From Oscillatoriales cyanobacterium (GTDB lineage Bacteria; Cyanobacteriota; Cyanobacteriia; Cyanobacteriales; Microcoleaceae), in assembly GCA_004292955.1 (NCBI GenBank), contig RDXX01000043.1, positions 24,133 to 88,132 on the forward strand: a stretch of 64,000 nt of DNA. The letters run 5' to 3'. The notes beneath the pieces are model-generated. The model was not told the origin of the DNA and ran no database searches. It saw only the letters and a program-made list of their open reading frames with translations. Below are positions 37,365 to 45,919 of this stretch, piece by piece. Within the stretch, counting starts at the first letter, position 1; each line of letters begins with the position of its first letter. Both the position numbers and the translations under genes were made by a program.

Positions 37365-38249
37365 ATGCTGAAGTTAGCTGAAGCATTTATGTTTAACCTG
37401 ATGTATATTTCTCCAGAGCAAGACCAAAAAATTCGCTACATCATCCGAGAGTGCGGTCAAGAAGCCCACAAGCTTGCAGCGGAACCTTTTGAAGTTTCCC
37501 AGAAAGGCCCAGATGACTACGTGACGAGTATCGATCGCTACTTAGACGGACAACTATCAGCAGCATTTAGCGCTTTGTTTCCTGAAGACGGCAGGATCAC
37601 GGAGGAAAACACGTCCTCCAGAGCAGCTTACCAGGCAAATTACCAGCGCCTCTGGTGCATCGATCCCCTCGATGGGACGGAGGGATTTATTCAGGGAAAA
37701 CAGCACTATGCTGTGATGGTGGGGCTGCTGGTGGAGGGGGAACCGGTGGCCGGCTGGATCTACGCCCCGGCTTTTGACCAAATGTATTTTGGCGGCAAAA
37801 ATTGGGGATTGTTCCAAACTGTGGGAACCTCTTCGCCGCAGCCGATCGCCCTTTGCAAACCCCCCGCTCCAACACCGTTCAATTGTAAAATTATTCTCGG
37901 CGACAGAGACCAGAAAAACTATGCCGGGGCGATCGCCCAAAGCATCCCAGGAGCCGAATTTTACTCGCTGGGAAGCTTTGGCTTAAAAGTGATGGAAATC
38001 ATACAAGGTCGAGCCGGTTTGTACCTGTATTTCAACGGCAGAGTTAAAGTGTGGGATACCGCCGGCCCTCTGGCCCTAGCAAAGGCAGCGGGATTGGTTT
38101 GTTGCGATTTGCAAGGTCAACCGCTGAGGTGGACGGCAGATGCGATCGAGCCGGAGTCTCTGGCCCACACGCAGTCGATCGCGATCGGCTGGCCGGATTA
38201 CATAGAAGCTTTGTTGGGGAAAGTTCAACAGGCAGTGGGACGCTTGTAA
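37365..38249 (+). CDS. Inositol monophosphatase-family phosphatase (CysQ-like)
   Basis: 294 aa. Mg-dependent phosphatase of the IMPase/FBPase superfamily: ITEENTSS (metal-binding Glu), WCIDPLDGTEGFIQG (motif A) and VWDTAGPLALAKAAG (motif B). Candidate substrates are 3'-phosphoadenosine 5'-phosphate (CysQ type) or inositol phosphate; motif A with LDGTEGFI and the short spacing favour CysQ (inference). The first ATG has no ribosome binding site; the second in-frame ATG (37389) with GAAG upstream may be the true start. Soluble. Confidence 0.85.
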   Translation: MLKLAEAFMFNLMYISPEQDQKIRYIIRECGQEAHKLAAEPFEVSQKGPDDYVTSIDRYLDGQLSAAFSALFPEDGRITEENTSSRAAYQANYQRLWCIDPLDGTEGFIQGKQHYAVMVGLLVEGEPVAGWIYAPAFDQMYFGGKNWGLFQTVGTSSPQPIALCKPPAPTPFNCKIILGDRDQKNYAGAIAQSIPGAEFYSLGSFGLKVMEIIQGRAGLYLYFNGRVKVWDTAGPLALAKAAGLVCCDLQGQPLRWTADAIEPESLAHTQSIAIGWPDYIEALLGKVQQAVGRL

Positions 38250-38489
38250 ACCCGTTTAAGATTGAAGAATCTGCCAATAATTTTAGGTGAAGCGGGCCCC
38301 TGTACGCTTATCATCAATAATTACAGGAGTTATGAGACGAAGTAAGTTTCGCCTGTGTCTGAGATGTCCGTCTCGTTCGCTTTGTGTCAATCTTATTTAG
38401 CAGCAACAGATTGTTTGTTTTCTCAAACATCGATCGTTCCCTAGCTGTTGGGTGTCGCCTAATCTAATTTCCCACCTCCGCGAGTTTGC

Positions 38490-39170
38490 ATGAAGACAGA
38501 AGCTTTCAGTGAGCTGTTCCCTCTATTTAAGGGTGCTAACCCAGAAACCTTGGGAGGGCTGCTATCAAATGCCGTTAAGCATGAGTATCCCCCAGGCCGA
38601 GCTGTGCTGATGGAGGATTCTTGGGGTAACGCGATTTATTTTGTGGTGTCCGGCTGGGTCAAAGTCCGGCACCTGTCAAACGATCGAGCTGTATCAATGG
38701 CTATTTTAGGACGGGGAGCTTTCTTCGGCGAAATGGCCATTCTTGATGAATCTCCCCGATCGAATGACGTACTTGCTCTATCGCCCGTGCGGCTGATCAG
38801 TGTCACGGCTCAGCGATTTATCCAAACCCTGTTTAAAGATCCGCAATTGCATCACCGGATGCTGCAACTGATGGTGCGGCGCCTGCGCCAAACCAATCTC
38901 CGCTCTCAACTCCAGAACCGCCAGCCAGCGGTTAAACTAGCAAATACTTTAGTTGAGCTGGGAGAAAACTACGGTCAGAAAACTGCTGAGGGCAGAGATA
39001 TCTTCAATATCCCTTATGAAGATTTAGCTGACGTGACAGGTATCGCCCTAGATGAAACCAGCAAAATTATGGAAAAACTAGATAGTAAAGGCTGGATCAA
39101 AATCGATCCAGAGCACCAAACTATCCATTTGATCAACCTCAAGCACTTGATGAATTTGGCAAGTCAATGA
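38490..39170 (+). CDS. Crp/Fnr-family transcriptional regulator
   Basis: 226 aa. The N-terminal cyclic-nucleotide-binding fold includes FFGEMAILDESPRSNDV, where E81 and R90 occupy the positions that bind the ribose and phosphate of cAMP in Crp; no cysteine cluster is present, so it is not Fnr-like. A long dimer helix (~108-140) and a winged HTH (EDLADVTGIALDETSKIMEKL, ~170-200) follow. It is the first gene of a two-gene unit; its stop overlaps the next start (ATGA), so the downstream peptidase is translationally coupled. With the adenylate cyclase at 1534-2622, a cAMP response is plausible. Confidence 0.9.
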   Translation: MKTEAFSELFPLFKGANPETLGGLLSNAVKHEYPPGRAVLMEDSWGNAIYFVVSGWVKVRHLSNDRAVSMAILGRGAFFGEMAILDESPRSNDVLALSPVRLISVTAQRFIQTLFKDPQLHHRMLQLMVRRLRQTNLRSQLQNRQPAVKLANTLVELGENYGQKTAEGRDIFNIPYEDLADVTGIALDETSKIMEKLDSKGWIKIDPEHQTIHLINLKHLMNLASQ

Positions 39171-41065
39171 CCGATGTCACTTATGAGGATACCTCGTCCG
39201 CTGCCGATCGCGCGATCGGACAACTAACAGCACCGACCATTCACTATTCGGTGGCGATGCCCAATCCTGAATCCCACCTGTTTGAAGTGACTTTGCGCGT
39301 GCAGGGTTGGTCGGAGCCGGTGCTGGATTTAAAAATGCCTGTCTGGACTCCCGGTTCTTACTTGGTTCGAGAGTACGCCCGCCACCTGCAAGATTTTCGA
39401 TCGCTAGGAGGCGATCGAGCTTTACTTTGGCGCAAGATTAGCAAAAATCACTGGCAAATCGAGACAAATTCAGTGTCAGATGTCACGGTTTGCTACCGGA
39501 TTTTTGCCAACGAACTGACAGTACGAACCAATCATTTAGACTCGACTCACGGTTATTTTAATCCAGCGGCTCTGTGCTTTTTCTTGCCCGGTTTTGAGCG
39601 CAACTGCTATACGGTGACAGTGGTGCCACCGCAGCCGGAATGGCGCACAGTTACTACTTTGCCGCCTGTTTCTGGGGAAGATTTTACTTTCGCTGCTGCG
39701 GATTTTGACACCCTTGTCGATAGTCCTTTTGAGATTGGCTGTCACGAGTCCTACGATTTTGAAGTGATGGGAAAACCCCATCAGCTTGTAGTTTGGGGAC
39801 AAGGCAATTTAGAACCAGAACGGGCAATTCAAGATATCAAGAAAGTCATTGAGGTAGAAGCAGAAATGTTCGGCGGTTTGCCTTACGACCGCTATGTGTT
39901 TTTGTTGCATTTGTCTGGCTCTGGTTTTGGCGGCTTGGAACACAAGGATAGTTGCACTCTTAACTATTCGCGTTTTGGTTTTCGGAACAAGGACAAGTAC
40001 GAACGGTTCATTCAATTGGTGGCTCACGAGTTTTTTCACCTCTGGAATGTCAAGCGCATTCGACCGAAAGCTCTCGAAATATTTGACTACGAACAAGAGA
40101 ATTATACTCCTTCTTTATGGTTCTCTGAAGGCACGACCAGTTATTACGATTTGCTAATTCCTTTTCGAGCGGGTCTCTATGGCGTGAAAGGTTATTTCCA
40201 AAATCTTGCCAAAGAAATCACTCGCTTGCAGACGACTCCGGGGCGGAACGTGCAGCCTGCGAGCGAGTCGAGTTGGGATGCTTGGATTAAACTTTATCGG
40301 AGGGATGCTAATAGCGATAATTCGCAGATTTCCTATTATTTGAAAGGGGAATTAGTTTCGTTTCTGCTGGATTTGTTGATTCGAGCTAAACACGGCAACG
40401 CGCGATCGCTCGACGATGTGATGCGTTTGATGTGGCAGCAGTTTGGCGGTTGTTCTCCTGAAAATGAAGATTTTGACCAGAAGTCGGGAACAGATGCAAA
40501 GCCTGCGTATCTGACATCAAATGGTAAGTTAAATGCTCGCTCGCGGACGGCAGAAATAGGCTTTACTCCCGAAGAGTTGCAAAGTGCGATCGAGTCTGTA
40601 GCCGGCATGGATTTGAGTGACTTTTTTGCGCGCTATGTAGACGGCACAGAAGAGTTGCCTTATAACGAATATCTGGAACCTTTCGGGCTACAAATTTGGG
40701 TAGATGAAAGCGAGCAAACGCCTCGGATTGGTTGGACGTTGGGAGCGGAAAACGGGCGGCAAATGGTTAAATTTGTCGAAGCAGGATCTCCGGCACAATT
40801 GGCCGGAATTGACGCTGGAGACGAGTTACTGGCGATCGCAGGTTTTCGAGTAAATGCCGAACAAGTGGCAGAGAGGCTGAAAGACTATCAGCCGGGGGAC
40901 ACGGTAGAAGTGACAGTTTTTCATCAAGACGAACTGCGGACTTGTTCTGTTACTCTCGCCCAGCCGCGCCCCGGCCGTTATTCGATCGTACCAGTCGATC
41001 GGCCAAGCACTATTCAGAAACAAAACTTTACTGGATGGCTGGGTGTTCCTCTGTCGAATTTGTGA
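39167..41065 (+). CDS. M61 glycyl-aminopeptidase-like protease with PDZ domain
   Basis: 632 aa. The N-terminal beta-sandwich precedes an M61 catalytic domain with AHEFFHLWNVKRIRP (HExxH: H287, E288, H291) and the third zinc ligand in LWFSEGTTSYYD (E320). A C-terminal PDZ domain (~525-610, ARIGWTLGAENG...AGIDAGDELLAIAGFRV) should bind substrate tails. No signal peptide is evident, so it is probably cytoplasmic. Overlap of 4 bp with the Crp-family gene indicates coupled expression. Confidence 0.92.
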   Translation: MTDVTYEDTSSAADRAIGQLTAPTIHYSVAMPNPESHLFEVTLRVQGWSEPVLDLKMPVWTPGSYLVREYARHLQDFRSLGGDRALLWRKISKNHWQIETNSVSDVTVCYRIFANELTVRTNHLDSTHGYFNPAALCFFLPGFERNCYTVTVVPPQPEWRTVTTLPPVSGEDFTFAAADFDTLVDSPFEIGCHESYDFEVMGKPHQLVVWGQGNLEPERAIQDIKKVIEVEAEMFGGLPYDRYVFLLHLSGSGFGGLEHKDSCTLNYSRFGFRNKDKYERFIQLVAHEFFHLWNVKRIRPKALEIFDYEQENYTPSLWFSEGTTSYYDLLIPFRAGLYGVKGYFQNLAKEITRLQTTPGRNVQPASESSWDAWIKLYRRDANSDNSQISYYLKGELVSFLLDLLIRAKHGNARSLDDVMRLMWQQFGGCSPENEDFDQKSGTDAKPAYLTSNGKLNARSRTAEIGFTPEELQSAIESVAGMDLSDFFARYVDGTEELPYNEYLEPFGLQIWVDESEQTPRIGWTLGAENGRQMVKFVEAGSPAQLAGIDAGDELLAIAGFRVNAEQVAERLKDYQPGDTVEVTVFHQDELRTCSVTLAQPRPGRYSIVPVDRPSTIQKQNFTGWLGVPLSNL

Positions 41066-41359
41066 CATCATTGTTAGTAGTTAGTAGTTAGTTGTTATTT
41101 GTTACTTGTTACTTGTTGGTTGTTATTTGTTAGTTTTAATAACCAATAAGATTGTGTCCGGTTAATTACCTATCATAAATTTTGTACTGAGAGCGCTCGT
41201 CCTCACTGCAAAACTATAGGCCAATCGGGAAGGACTCAAGTCCTTACTAAAAAAGACTTTTATGATGGTTGTCTCACCGGATATGACATAAAAAATCAGC
41301 AATAACCAGTAACAAATAACTCATAACAAATAACCCATTAGCAATCACCAATTTTAATT
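41066..41359. repeat. Spacer of imperfect heptamers and a GGACTCAAGTCC palindrome
   Basis: AGTAGTTAGTAGTTAGTTGTTA-type heptamers at about 41075-41140, a degenerate AGGACTCAAGTCCTTAC palindrome near 41230 and an AATAACCAATAA-type tract near 41295-41345. No gene. Confidence 0.75.
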
Positions 41360-41836
41360 ATGCAAACCCCACCTCCTCCATCAATTACGCCTCGCCAGAT
41401 GAACCTGCTGCGAATCGTTTCCTCTATGGCCTGGGCTGATGGCGAACTCGCAACAGAAGAAGTTAATTTAATGCTCGATCGCTTTTGCCGTTTGTTTGCC
41501 GCAGATGACGACGCCCAACAAATGCAACAGGAACTGCGGGATTACATCATGCAAAATATTCCCCTTGATGAGCTGATTCACCAACTAGAAACTCAAGAGG
41601 AAAAAGAATTAGTCTTGCAACTCGGCTATGAAGTGATTGCATCTAGTTCTCGCACTCCCGACGAACCAAACATTAACTCTGACGAAGCCGCAGCTTATCA
41701 AAAATTAGTGCAGTTGCTGAATCTTCCAGAAGATGCTGTCAAGCGTATTGAAGCAGAAGCATCATCGGCGACACATACTTCGGAGGGAATTATAGAGAAG
41801 ATAGCTCACAAATTAGAACAGTTCATCAAACGCTAG
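41360..41836 (+). CDS. TerB-like (tellurite resistance TerB family) protein
   Basis: 158 aa, all helical. MNLLRIVSSMAWADGELATEEVNLMLDRF is the TerB-type first helix pair with the acidic DGE loop that binds divalent metal in this family; QLGYEVIASS and DEAAAYQKLVQLLNL continue the fold. Cyanobacterial TerB proteins are associated with membranes or stress responses, but the function is not established. No ter operon neighbours. Monocistronic. Confidence 0.85.
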   Translation: MQTPPPPSITPRQMNLLRIVSSMAWADGELATEEVNLMLDRFCRLFAADDDAQQMQQELRDYIMQNIPLDELIHQLETQEEKELVLQLGYEVIASSSRTPDEPNINSDEAAAYQKLVQLLNLPEDAVKRIEAEASSATHTSEGIIEKIAHKLEQFIKR

Positions 41837-42477
41837 TTTGTGACTGGCGCGCGGCTGATTCCTGGTTGATTCCTGTATTTCTAGTTACTAAACCTGAAAT
41901 TTTTAAGAGCAACCGGGAATAATTCGCCATAGGTAAGTCTTTTTTACTTAATACTTTTGGACTGGGTAATATAGCCCTTCTCAGATAGGTGAGGTACGTT
42001 GTTGGGCTTCAGCCCTCTTCGTTTGGGCTTCAGCCCTCTTCGTTTAAGCGGTTATATAAGCAGTCAGTCATACCTCATCTTTCTGATAAATGCTATACAA
42101 TTTTTCCCAAATAATGTAACCTAACAATTGTTGTGCAAGAGTGTTAGGGAAAGTTGTTGATTCTCCCGGATGTGTAAGATCAAATCCGGCTGTACCAGAA
42201 TGATTAAACCGCAGAGGGCGCAGAGGACACAGAGGGAGAAAATAGAGAGAGGTACTCATGGGTATAGGGCATAGGGCATAGGGCATAGGGCATACCTCAC
42301 TTTTTTTGAGAAAGGCCATATCATCTTCGGGTAAAGATCGATCTTATGATTGTTGAGAATATTCTCAAGTAAGTGACTAATAACTAATAAGCAATAACCA
42401 ATAACTAATAACTAATAACTAATAACTAATAACCAATAACTAATAACTAATAACTAATAACCAATAACTAATAACTA
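41837..42477. other. 640-bp repeat-filled spacer
   Basis: Holds the GGTACGT palindrome with tandem 21-mers (41993-42045), a GGGCATA heptamer tract near 42263-42295, a CCGCAGAGGGCGCAGAGG-type repeat near 42210 and the ACTAATA array to the right. An 83-codon minus-strand frame (42068-42319) is built largely from these repeats and is not called. Confidence 0.6.
41993..42045. repeat. GGTACGT-family repeat with a duplicated arm
   Basis: Begins GGTACGTTGTT and continues as two perfect 21-bp copies of GGGCTTCAGCCCTCTTCGTT(T). Only the left half of the palindrome family is present. Confidence 0.85.
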
Positions 42478-42484
42478 ATGACTA
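42374..42484. repeat. ACTAATA/CCAATAA heptamer array running into a start codon
   Basis: About 15 units of ACTAATA with interspersed CCAATAA. The array extends through the ATG of the glycosyltransferase gene (42478), whose first codons atg act aat aac continue the repeat pattern. Confidence 0.9.
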
Positions 42485-43557
42485 ATAACTCTTTAAAATT
42501 ATTGTTCCTATCAACTTCTGTAGGTCAACTCGGTTCGGGGTTGGGCGGCGGAGTCGAACTTACAGTCTTCAACATTGCTAAAGAATTGCAGCGTCGAGGT
42601 CATAAAATAACAGTTGTAGCGCCGGCAGGTTCAGTCTTAGAATCAATTCCAGTCATCGAAATCGCGGGGGATTTGCAAGTAACTGCCCAAACACAAGATT
42701 ACCACGATCCGATTGTGATGCCTGCCGATTCTGTGCTGGCAAATATGTGGGAATACGCTCGCCAAGTTCAGGATGATTGGGATCTGATTGTTAATTTTGC
42801 CTACGATTGGTTGCCTTTTTATTTGACGCCATTTTTTAACACTCCGATCGCACATTTTATCAGTATGGGCTCCATGTCGCGATCGTTCGATCGCATCGCC
42901 GGACAAATCGCCGTCAAATTTCCCGGTACGCTGGGAGTTTGCACCCTTACCCAAGCCCAAACCTTTGCCTTTGCTAGCGAGTGCGAGTTGGTGGGAAACG
43001 GCGGCATCGATTTATCGCTGTACGACTTTTGCAGCCAACCGGAACCAAAATTAGCTTGGCTGGGCCGCATTGCCCCGGAAAAAGGCTTAGAAGATGCTGT
43101 GGCGGCTGCAAAAATTACAGGCATTCCCCTAAAAATTATGGGCAAAATGCAAGATGAGGATTATTGGCACAAAATTTGTACAGATTACCCGGATGCTCCG
43201 GTAGAATATTTAGGGTTTCTGACAACAACCAAAATGCAAGAACAAGTCCGCCAGTGCCGAGCATTGTTGATGACGCCGCGCTGGGTGGAAGCTTTCGGAA
43301 ATGTGGCGATCGAGGCTTTAGCGTGCGGTGTGCCTGTGATTGCTTACGAGCGCGGGGGGCCGGCGGAAATTGTGCGAGATGGGCTGACGGGCTTTTTAGT
43401 GGAACCTGATAGTGTAAATGGGCTGGTAAGTGCGATCGACCGTTTAGACAAAATTGACCGCAGTGCTTGCCGGCGACAAGCAGAGGTAGAATACAATTTA
43501 GGAGCCGCGGGCGATCTTTTTGAACGCTGGTTCAAGTCTATTGTAAAATTGAGTTAA
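42478..43557 (+). CDS. GT4-type glycosyltransferase
   Basis: 359 aa, GT-B fold. The N-terminal donor/acceptor domain begins LKLLFLSTSVGQLGSGLGGG and VELTVFNIAKELQRRGHKIT; the C-terminal nucleotide-sugar domain has LAWLGRIAPEKGLEDAV and the E-x7-E motif EAFGNVAIEALACG. It transfers a sugar from an activated donor; the acceptor is unknown (polysaccharide or glycolipid). The start codon lies within a heptamer array, so repeat slippage could change the N-terminus or the leader. map follows 43 bp downstream and may be co-transcribed. Confidence 0.9.
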   Translation: MTNNSLKLLFLSTSVGQLGSGLGGGVELTVFNIAKELQRRGHKITVVAPAGSVLESIPVIEIAGDLQVTAQTQDYHDPIVMPADSVLANMWEYARQVQDDWDLIVNFAYDWLPFYLTPFFNTPIAHFISMGSMSRSFDRIAGQIAVKFPGTLGVCTLTQAQTFAFASECELVGNGGIDLSLYDFCSQPEPKLAWLGRIAPEKGLEDAVAAAKITGIPLKIMGKMQDEDYWHKICTDYPDAPVEYLGFLTTTKMQEQVRQCRALLMTPRWVEAFGNVAIEALACGVPVIAYERGGPAEIVRDGLTGFLVEPDSVNGLVSAIDRLDKIDRSACRRQAEVEYNLGAAGDLFERWFKSIVKLS

Positions 43558-43600
43558 ATAAACTCTTAATTGACCACAACAAAAGACCACAAAAATAACT

Positions 43601-44362
43601 ATGGCAACTGAACGTTTAGTGCTTTTATCGAGCAGAGAAATCGAAAAAATGCGTCAAGCTGGCAGCTTAGCAGCTCAGCTTCTTCTGCATCTCGAACCAA
43701 TGATTAAACCGGGTGTCAGCACTCTGGCAATTAACGACGAAGCGGAACGCTGGACTTTAGCCCACGGTGCAAAAAGTGCTCCGTTAGGTTATAAAGGATT
43801 TCCGAAATCTCTGTGTGCTAGTGTCAATGAAGTTGTCTGTCACGGCATCCCGAATGCAAAACAAATTCTCAGAAAAGGTGACATTATTAACATTGATGTA
43901 ACGCCTTTAGTTGATGGCTATCACGGCGATACTTCTAAAACTTTTTTTGTTGGGGAACCTTCACCTGTAGCTAAAAGGTTAGTTGAAGTAACTGAGGAAT
44001 GTCTCAGAAGAGGAATTGCGGAAGTTAAGCCTGGTGCTCGTACCGGTGATATCGGTGCGGCGATTCAAGAATATGCTGAAGCGCAGGGTTTTTCGGTGGT
44101 GCGAAATTTTGCGGGACACGGCGTGCATCGCGTTTTTCACACGGAACCGGAAATTTTGCATTACGGTAAGCGGGGGACGGGAAAGAAGCTCAGACAAGGT
44201 ATGGTTTTTACGATCGAGCCGATGATTAATGAGGGTACTTGGGATGTGGAAATTTTGGCGGATGGTTGGACTGCTATCACTAAGGATAAAAAGCTTTCGG
44301 CTCAGTTTGAACACACTCTGGCTGTGACTGATTCTGGGGTGGAAATTCTGACTTTGCCGTAG
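43601..44362 (+). CDS. map: Methionine aminopeptidase, type I
   Basis: 253 aa. It removes the initiator Met from nascent proteins. The five metal ligands are visible: D99 (NIDVTP), D110 (YHGDTSK), H173 (GHGVHR), E206 (TIEPMI) and E237 (QFEHTL), with H81 (VCHGIP) as catalytic His. No N-terminal zinc-finger extension (type Ia), as is usual for one of the several cyanobacterial Map paralogues. A repeat field follows the stop codon. Confidence 0.96.
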   Translation: MATERLVLLSSREIEKMRQAGSLAAQLLLHLEPMIKPGVSTLAINDEAERWTLAHGAKSAPLGYKGFPKSLCASVNEVVCHGIPNAKQILRKGDIINIDVTPLVDGYHGDTSKTFFVGEPSPVAKRLVEVTEECLRRGIAEVKPGARTGDIGAAIQEYAEAQGFSVVRNFAGHGVHRVFHTEPEILHYGKRGTGKKLRQGMVFTIEPMINEGTWDVEILADGWTAITKDKKLSAQFEHTLAVTDSGVEILTLP

Positions 44363-44402
44363 GTATGAAAGGTGGAATTCCGCCGCATGGAATTCGGAAT
44401 TA

Positions 44403-44667
44403 GGTACGTAGTTGCGCTTCAGCGCTCTTAGTATTATATACGGAAAGAGCAATCCTAAATCATTTTCAAGCTCGGGAAATTATCAAATCCTTGCTATAAA
44501 ATGAGTTTAGCAAGACGAGAGGTAGTCGTACCTTGAAACTTAGATAGGATTACTATATTTACGAAAAGAGCGCTGAAGCGCAACTACGTACCTTTGAGCG
44601 CTGAAGCGCAACTACGTACCTTTGAGCGCTGAAGCGCAACTACGTACCTTTGAGCGCTGAAGCGCAA
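44403..44667. repeat. GGTACGTAGTTGCGC palindrome with 28-bp tandem copies of its right arm
   Basis: The left arm (44403-44429) and right arm (44566-44592) are inverse to each other around a 136-bp insert, which has its own inverted ends AATCCTA / TAGGATT. The right arm is then repeated in tandem with a 28-bp period (44568, 44596, 44624 and a partial at 44652). The partial copy ends 2 bp before the ATG of the next gene. Confidence 0.9.
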
Positions 44668-44669
44668 AT

Positions 44670-45590
44670 ATGAAATGGCTGCAACCGGGAGATTTGCTGC
44701 GGGCGATCGCACCTAGCGGCGCGCTGCGAGAATTGACTAATTTTGAACGCGGTTTGGAAATTTGGAAATCCCGCGGCTATCGAGTTGAATTAACACCGGG
44801 TTTTGCCGATCGCGCTGGCTACTTGGCCGGTTCCGACGAAAACCGCGCCCGACAGCTCGCAGATGCCCTCAGTGACCCGGATTGTCGCGGTATTCTGTGT
44901 GTTCGAGGCGGTTTCGGTAGCACTCGACTTTTGGAAAAAGGTAAGGTGGGCGATCGCACGAATTCCGGGTTTCCGACTCCCGATTCCCATGGGCCGAAAT
45001 GGTTGATCGGCTTTTCCGATATTACGGCTTTGCTGTGGAATGACGACAAATTGGGGATTTGGGGGGTTCACGGGCCGCTGCTGACAACTTTGGGCGCGGA
45101 ACCGGATTGGTCGGTCGATCGACTTTTTGACTGCGTAGAAGGCCGTCCGTTACAATCTTTGCAAGGTAAAGGATGGGCTGGTGGAAAGGCTTCGGGGCGG
45201 TTGTTTCCGGCGAATCTGACGGTGGCTACTCATTTGCTCTCCACCCCTTATCAACCGGATTTGACTGGTACTATTCTCGCATTTGAGGATGTTTCGGAGG
45301 CTCCTTACAGGGTCGATCGGATGTTGACTCAGTGGCGGATGGCGGGGGCTTTTGCGGGGGTGCGGGGGATTGCTTTGGGACGGTTTAGTCGCTGCGAGGT
45401 TGGCCCGGATAGTCCTAGTTTTACTATAGAAGAGGTTTTGCGCGATCGGCTCTTTGACTTAAATATTCCCATTGTCTCGGATTTACCGTTTGGCCATGAA
45501 GGGGTTAACGCTGCTTTACCGATGGGAATTGAGGCGAGTCTCGATGCTGAATCGGGATTGCTGATTTGTGGGGATACATCGCAACTTTAG
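44670..45590 (+). CDS. LD-carboxypeptidase (S66 family)
   Basis: 306 aa, LdcA/MccF type. It cleaves L,D bonds in recycled murein peptides, or acyl-nucleotide antibiotics in the MccF branch. Catalytic triad: nucleophile S116 in IGFSDITAL, Glu in AFEDVSEAPYRVDR, and His in FGHEGVNAALPMG. Residues ~90-108 (KGKVGDRTNSGFPTPDSHGP) are an extra loop just before the Ser region and look like translated spacer DNA. Usually cytoplasmic. The ribosome binding site is missing because repeat DNA reaches the start. Confidence 0.9.
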   Translation: MKWLQPGDLLRAIAPSGALRELTNFERGLEIWKSRGYRVELTPGFADRAGYLAGSDENRARQLADALSDPDCRGILCVRGGFGSTRLLEKGKVGDRTNSGFPTPDSHGPKWLIGFSDITALLWNDDKLGIWGVHGPLLTTLGAEPDWSVDRLFDCVEGRPLQSLQGKGWAGGKASGRLFPANLTVATHLLSTPYQPDLTGTILAFEDVSEAPYRVDRMLTQWRMAGAFAGVRGIALGRFSRCEVGPDSPSFTIEEVLRDRLFDLNIPIVSDLPFGHEGVNAALPMGIEASLDAESGLLICGDTSQL

Positions 45591-45611
45591 ATGCGGCATC
45601 AACGTCTGTAA

Positions 45612-45791
45612 GTTGGTAGGGTGCGTCAGGGAGAAATTATTAGTCTGTGATTAAAACACTCAGCCCTGACGCACCGTACAGTTGGTAGTCAGTTGGTAGA
45701 GTGCGTCAGGGAGAAATTATTAGTTGGTAGGGTGCGTCAGGGGAAAAATAATTAGTCTGTGATTAAAACACTCAGCCCTGACGCACCCTAC
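45612..45791. repeat. Palindromic repeat GGTAGGGTGCGTCAGGG, three copies
   Basis: Two complete hairpins (45615-45675 and 45726-45791, arms GGTGCGTCAGGG / CCCTGACGCACC) with a truncated middle copy from 45694. The loop sequence is shared, so they arose by tandem duplication. No gene in 45591-45919. Confidence 0.9.
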
Positions 45792-45919
45792 GATAATTCC
45801 TAAATAGTCCAGTTGGGTGAGGTTAACACGGTTGGCATAAATTAGATTTAAAATAGAGTGTGTATGCAAATGTCGGCGCCAACAAGGCAAAAAGATTTTA
45901 AAACTTTTGAGAGGTTGAT

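Noticed and set aside
42068..42319. 83-codon minus-strand frame
   Set aside because: About half of it is translated GGGCATA heptamers and a GCAGAGGGCGCAGAGG-type repeat; the rest is too short to judge.
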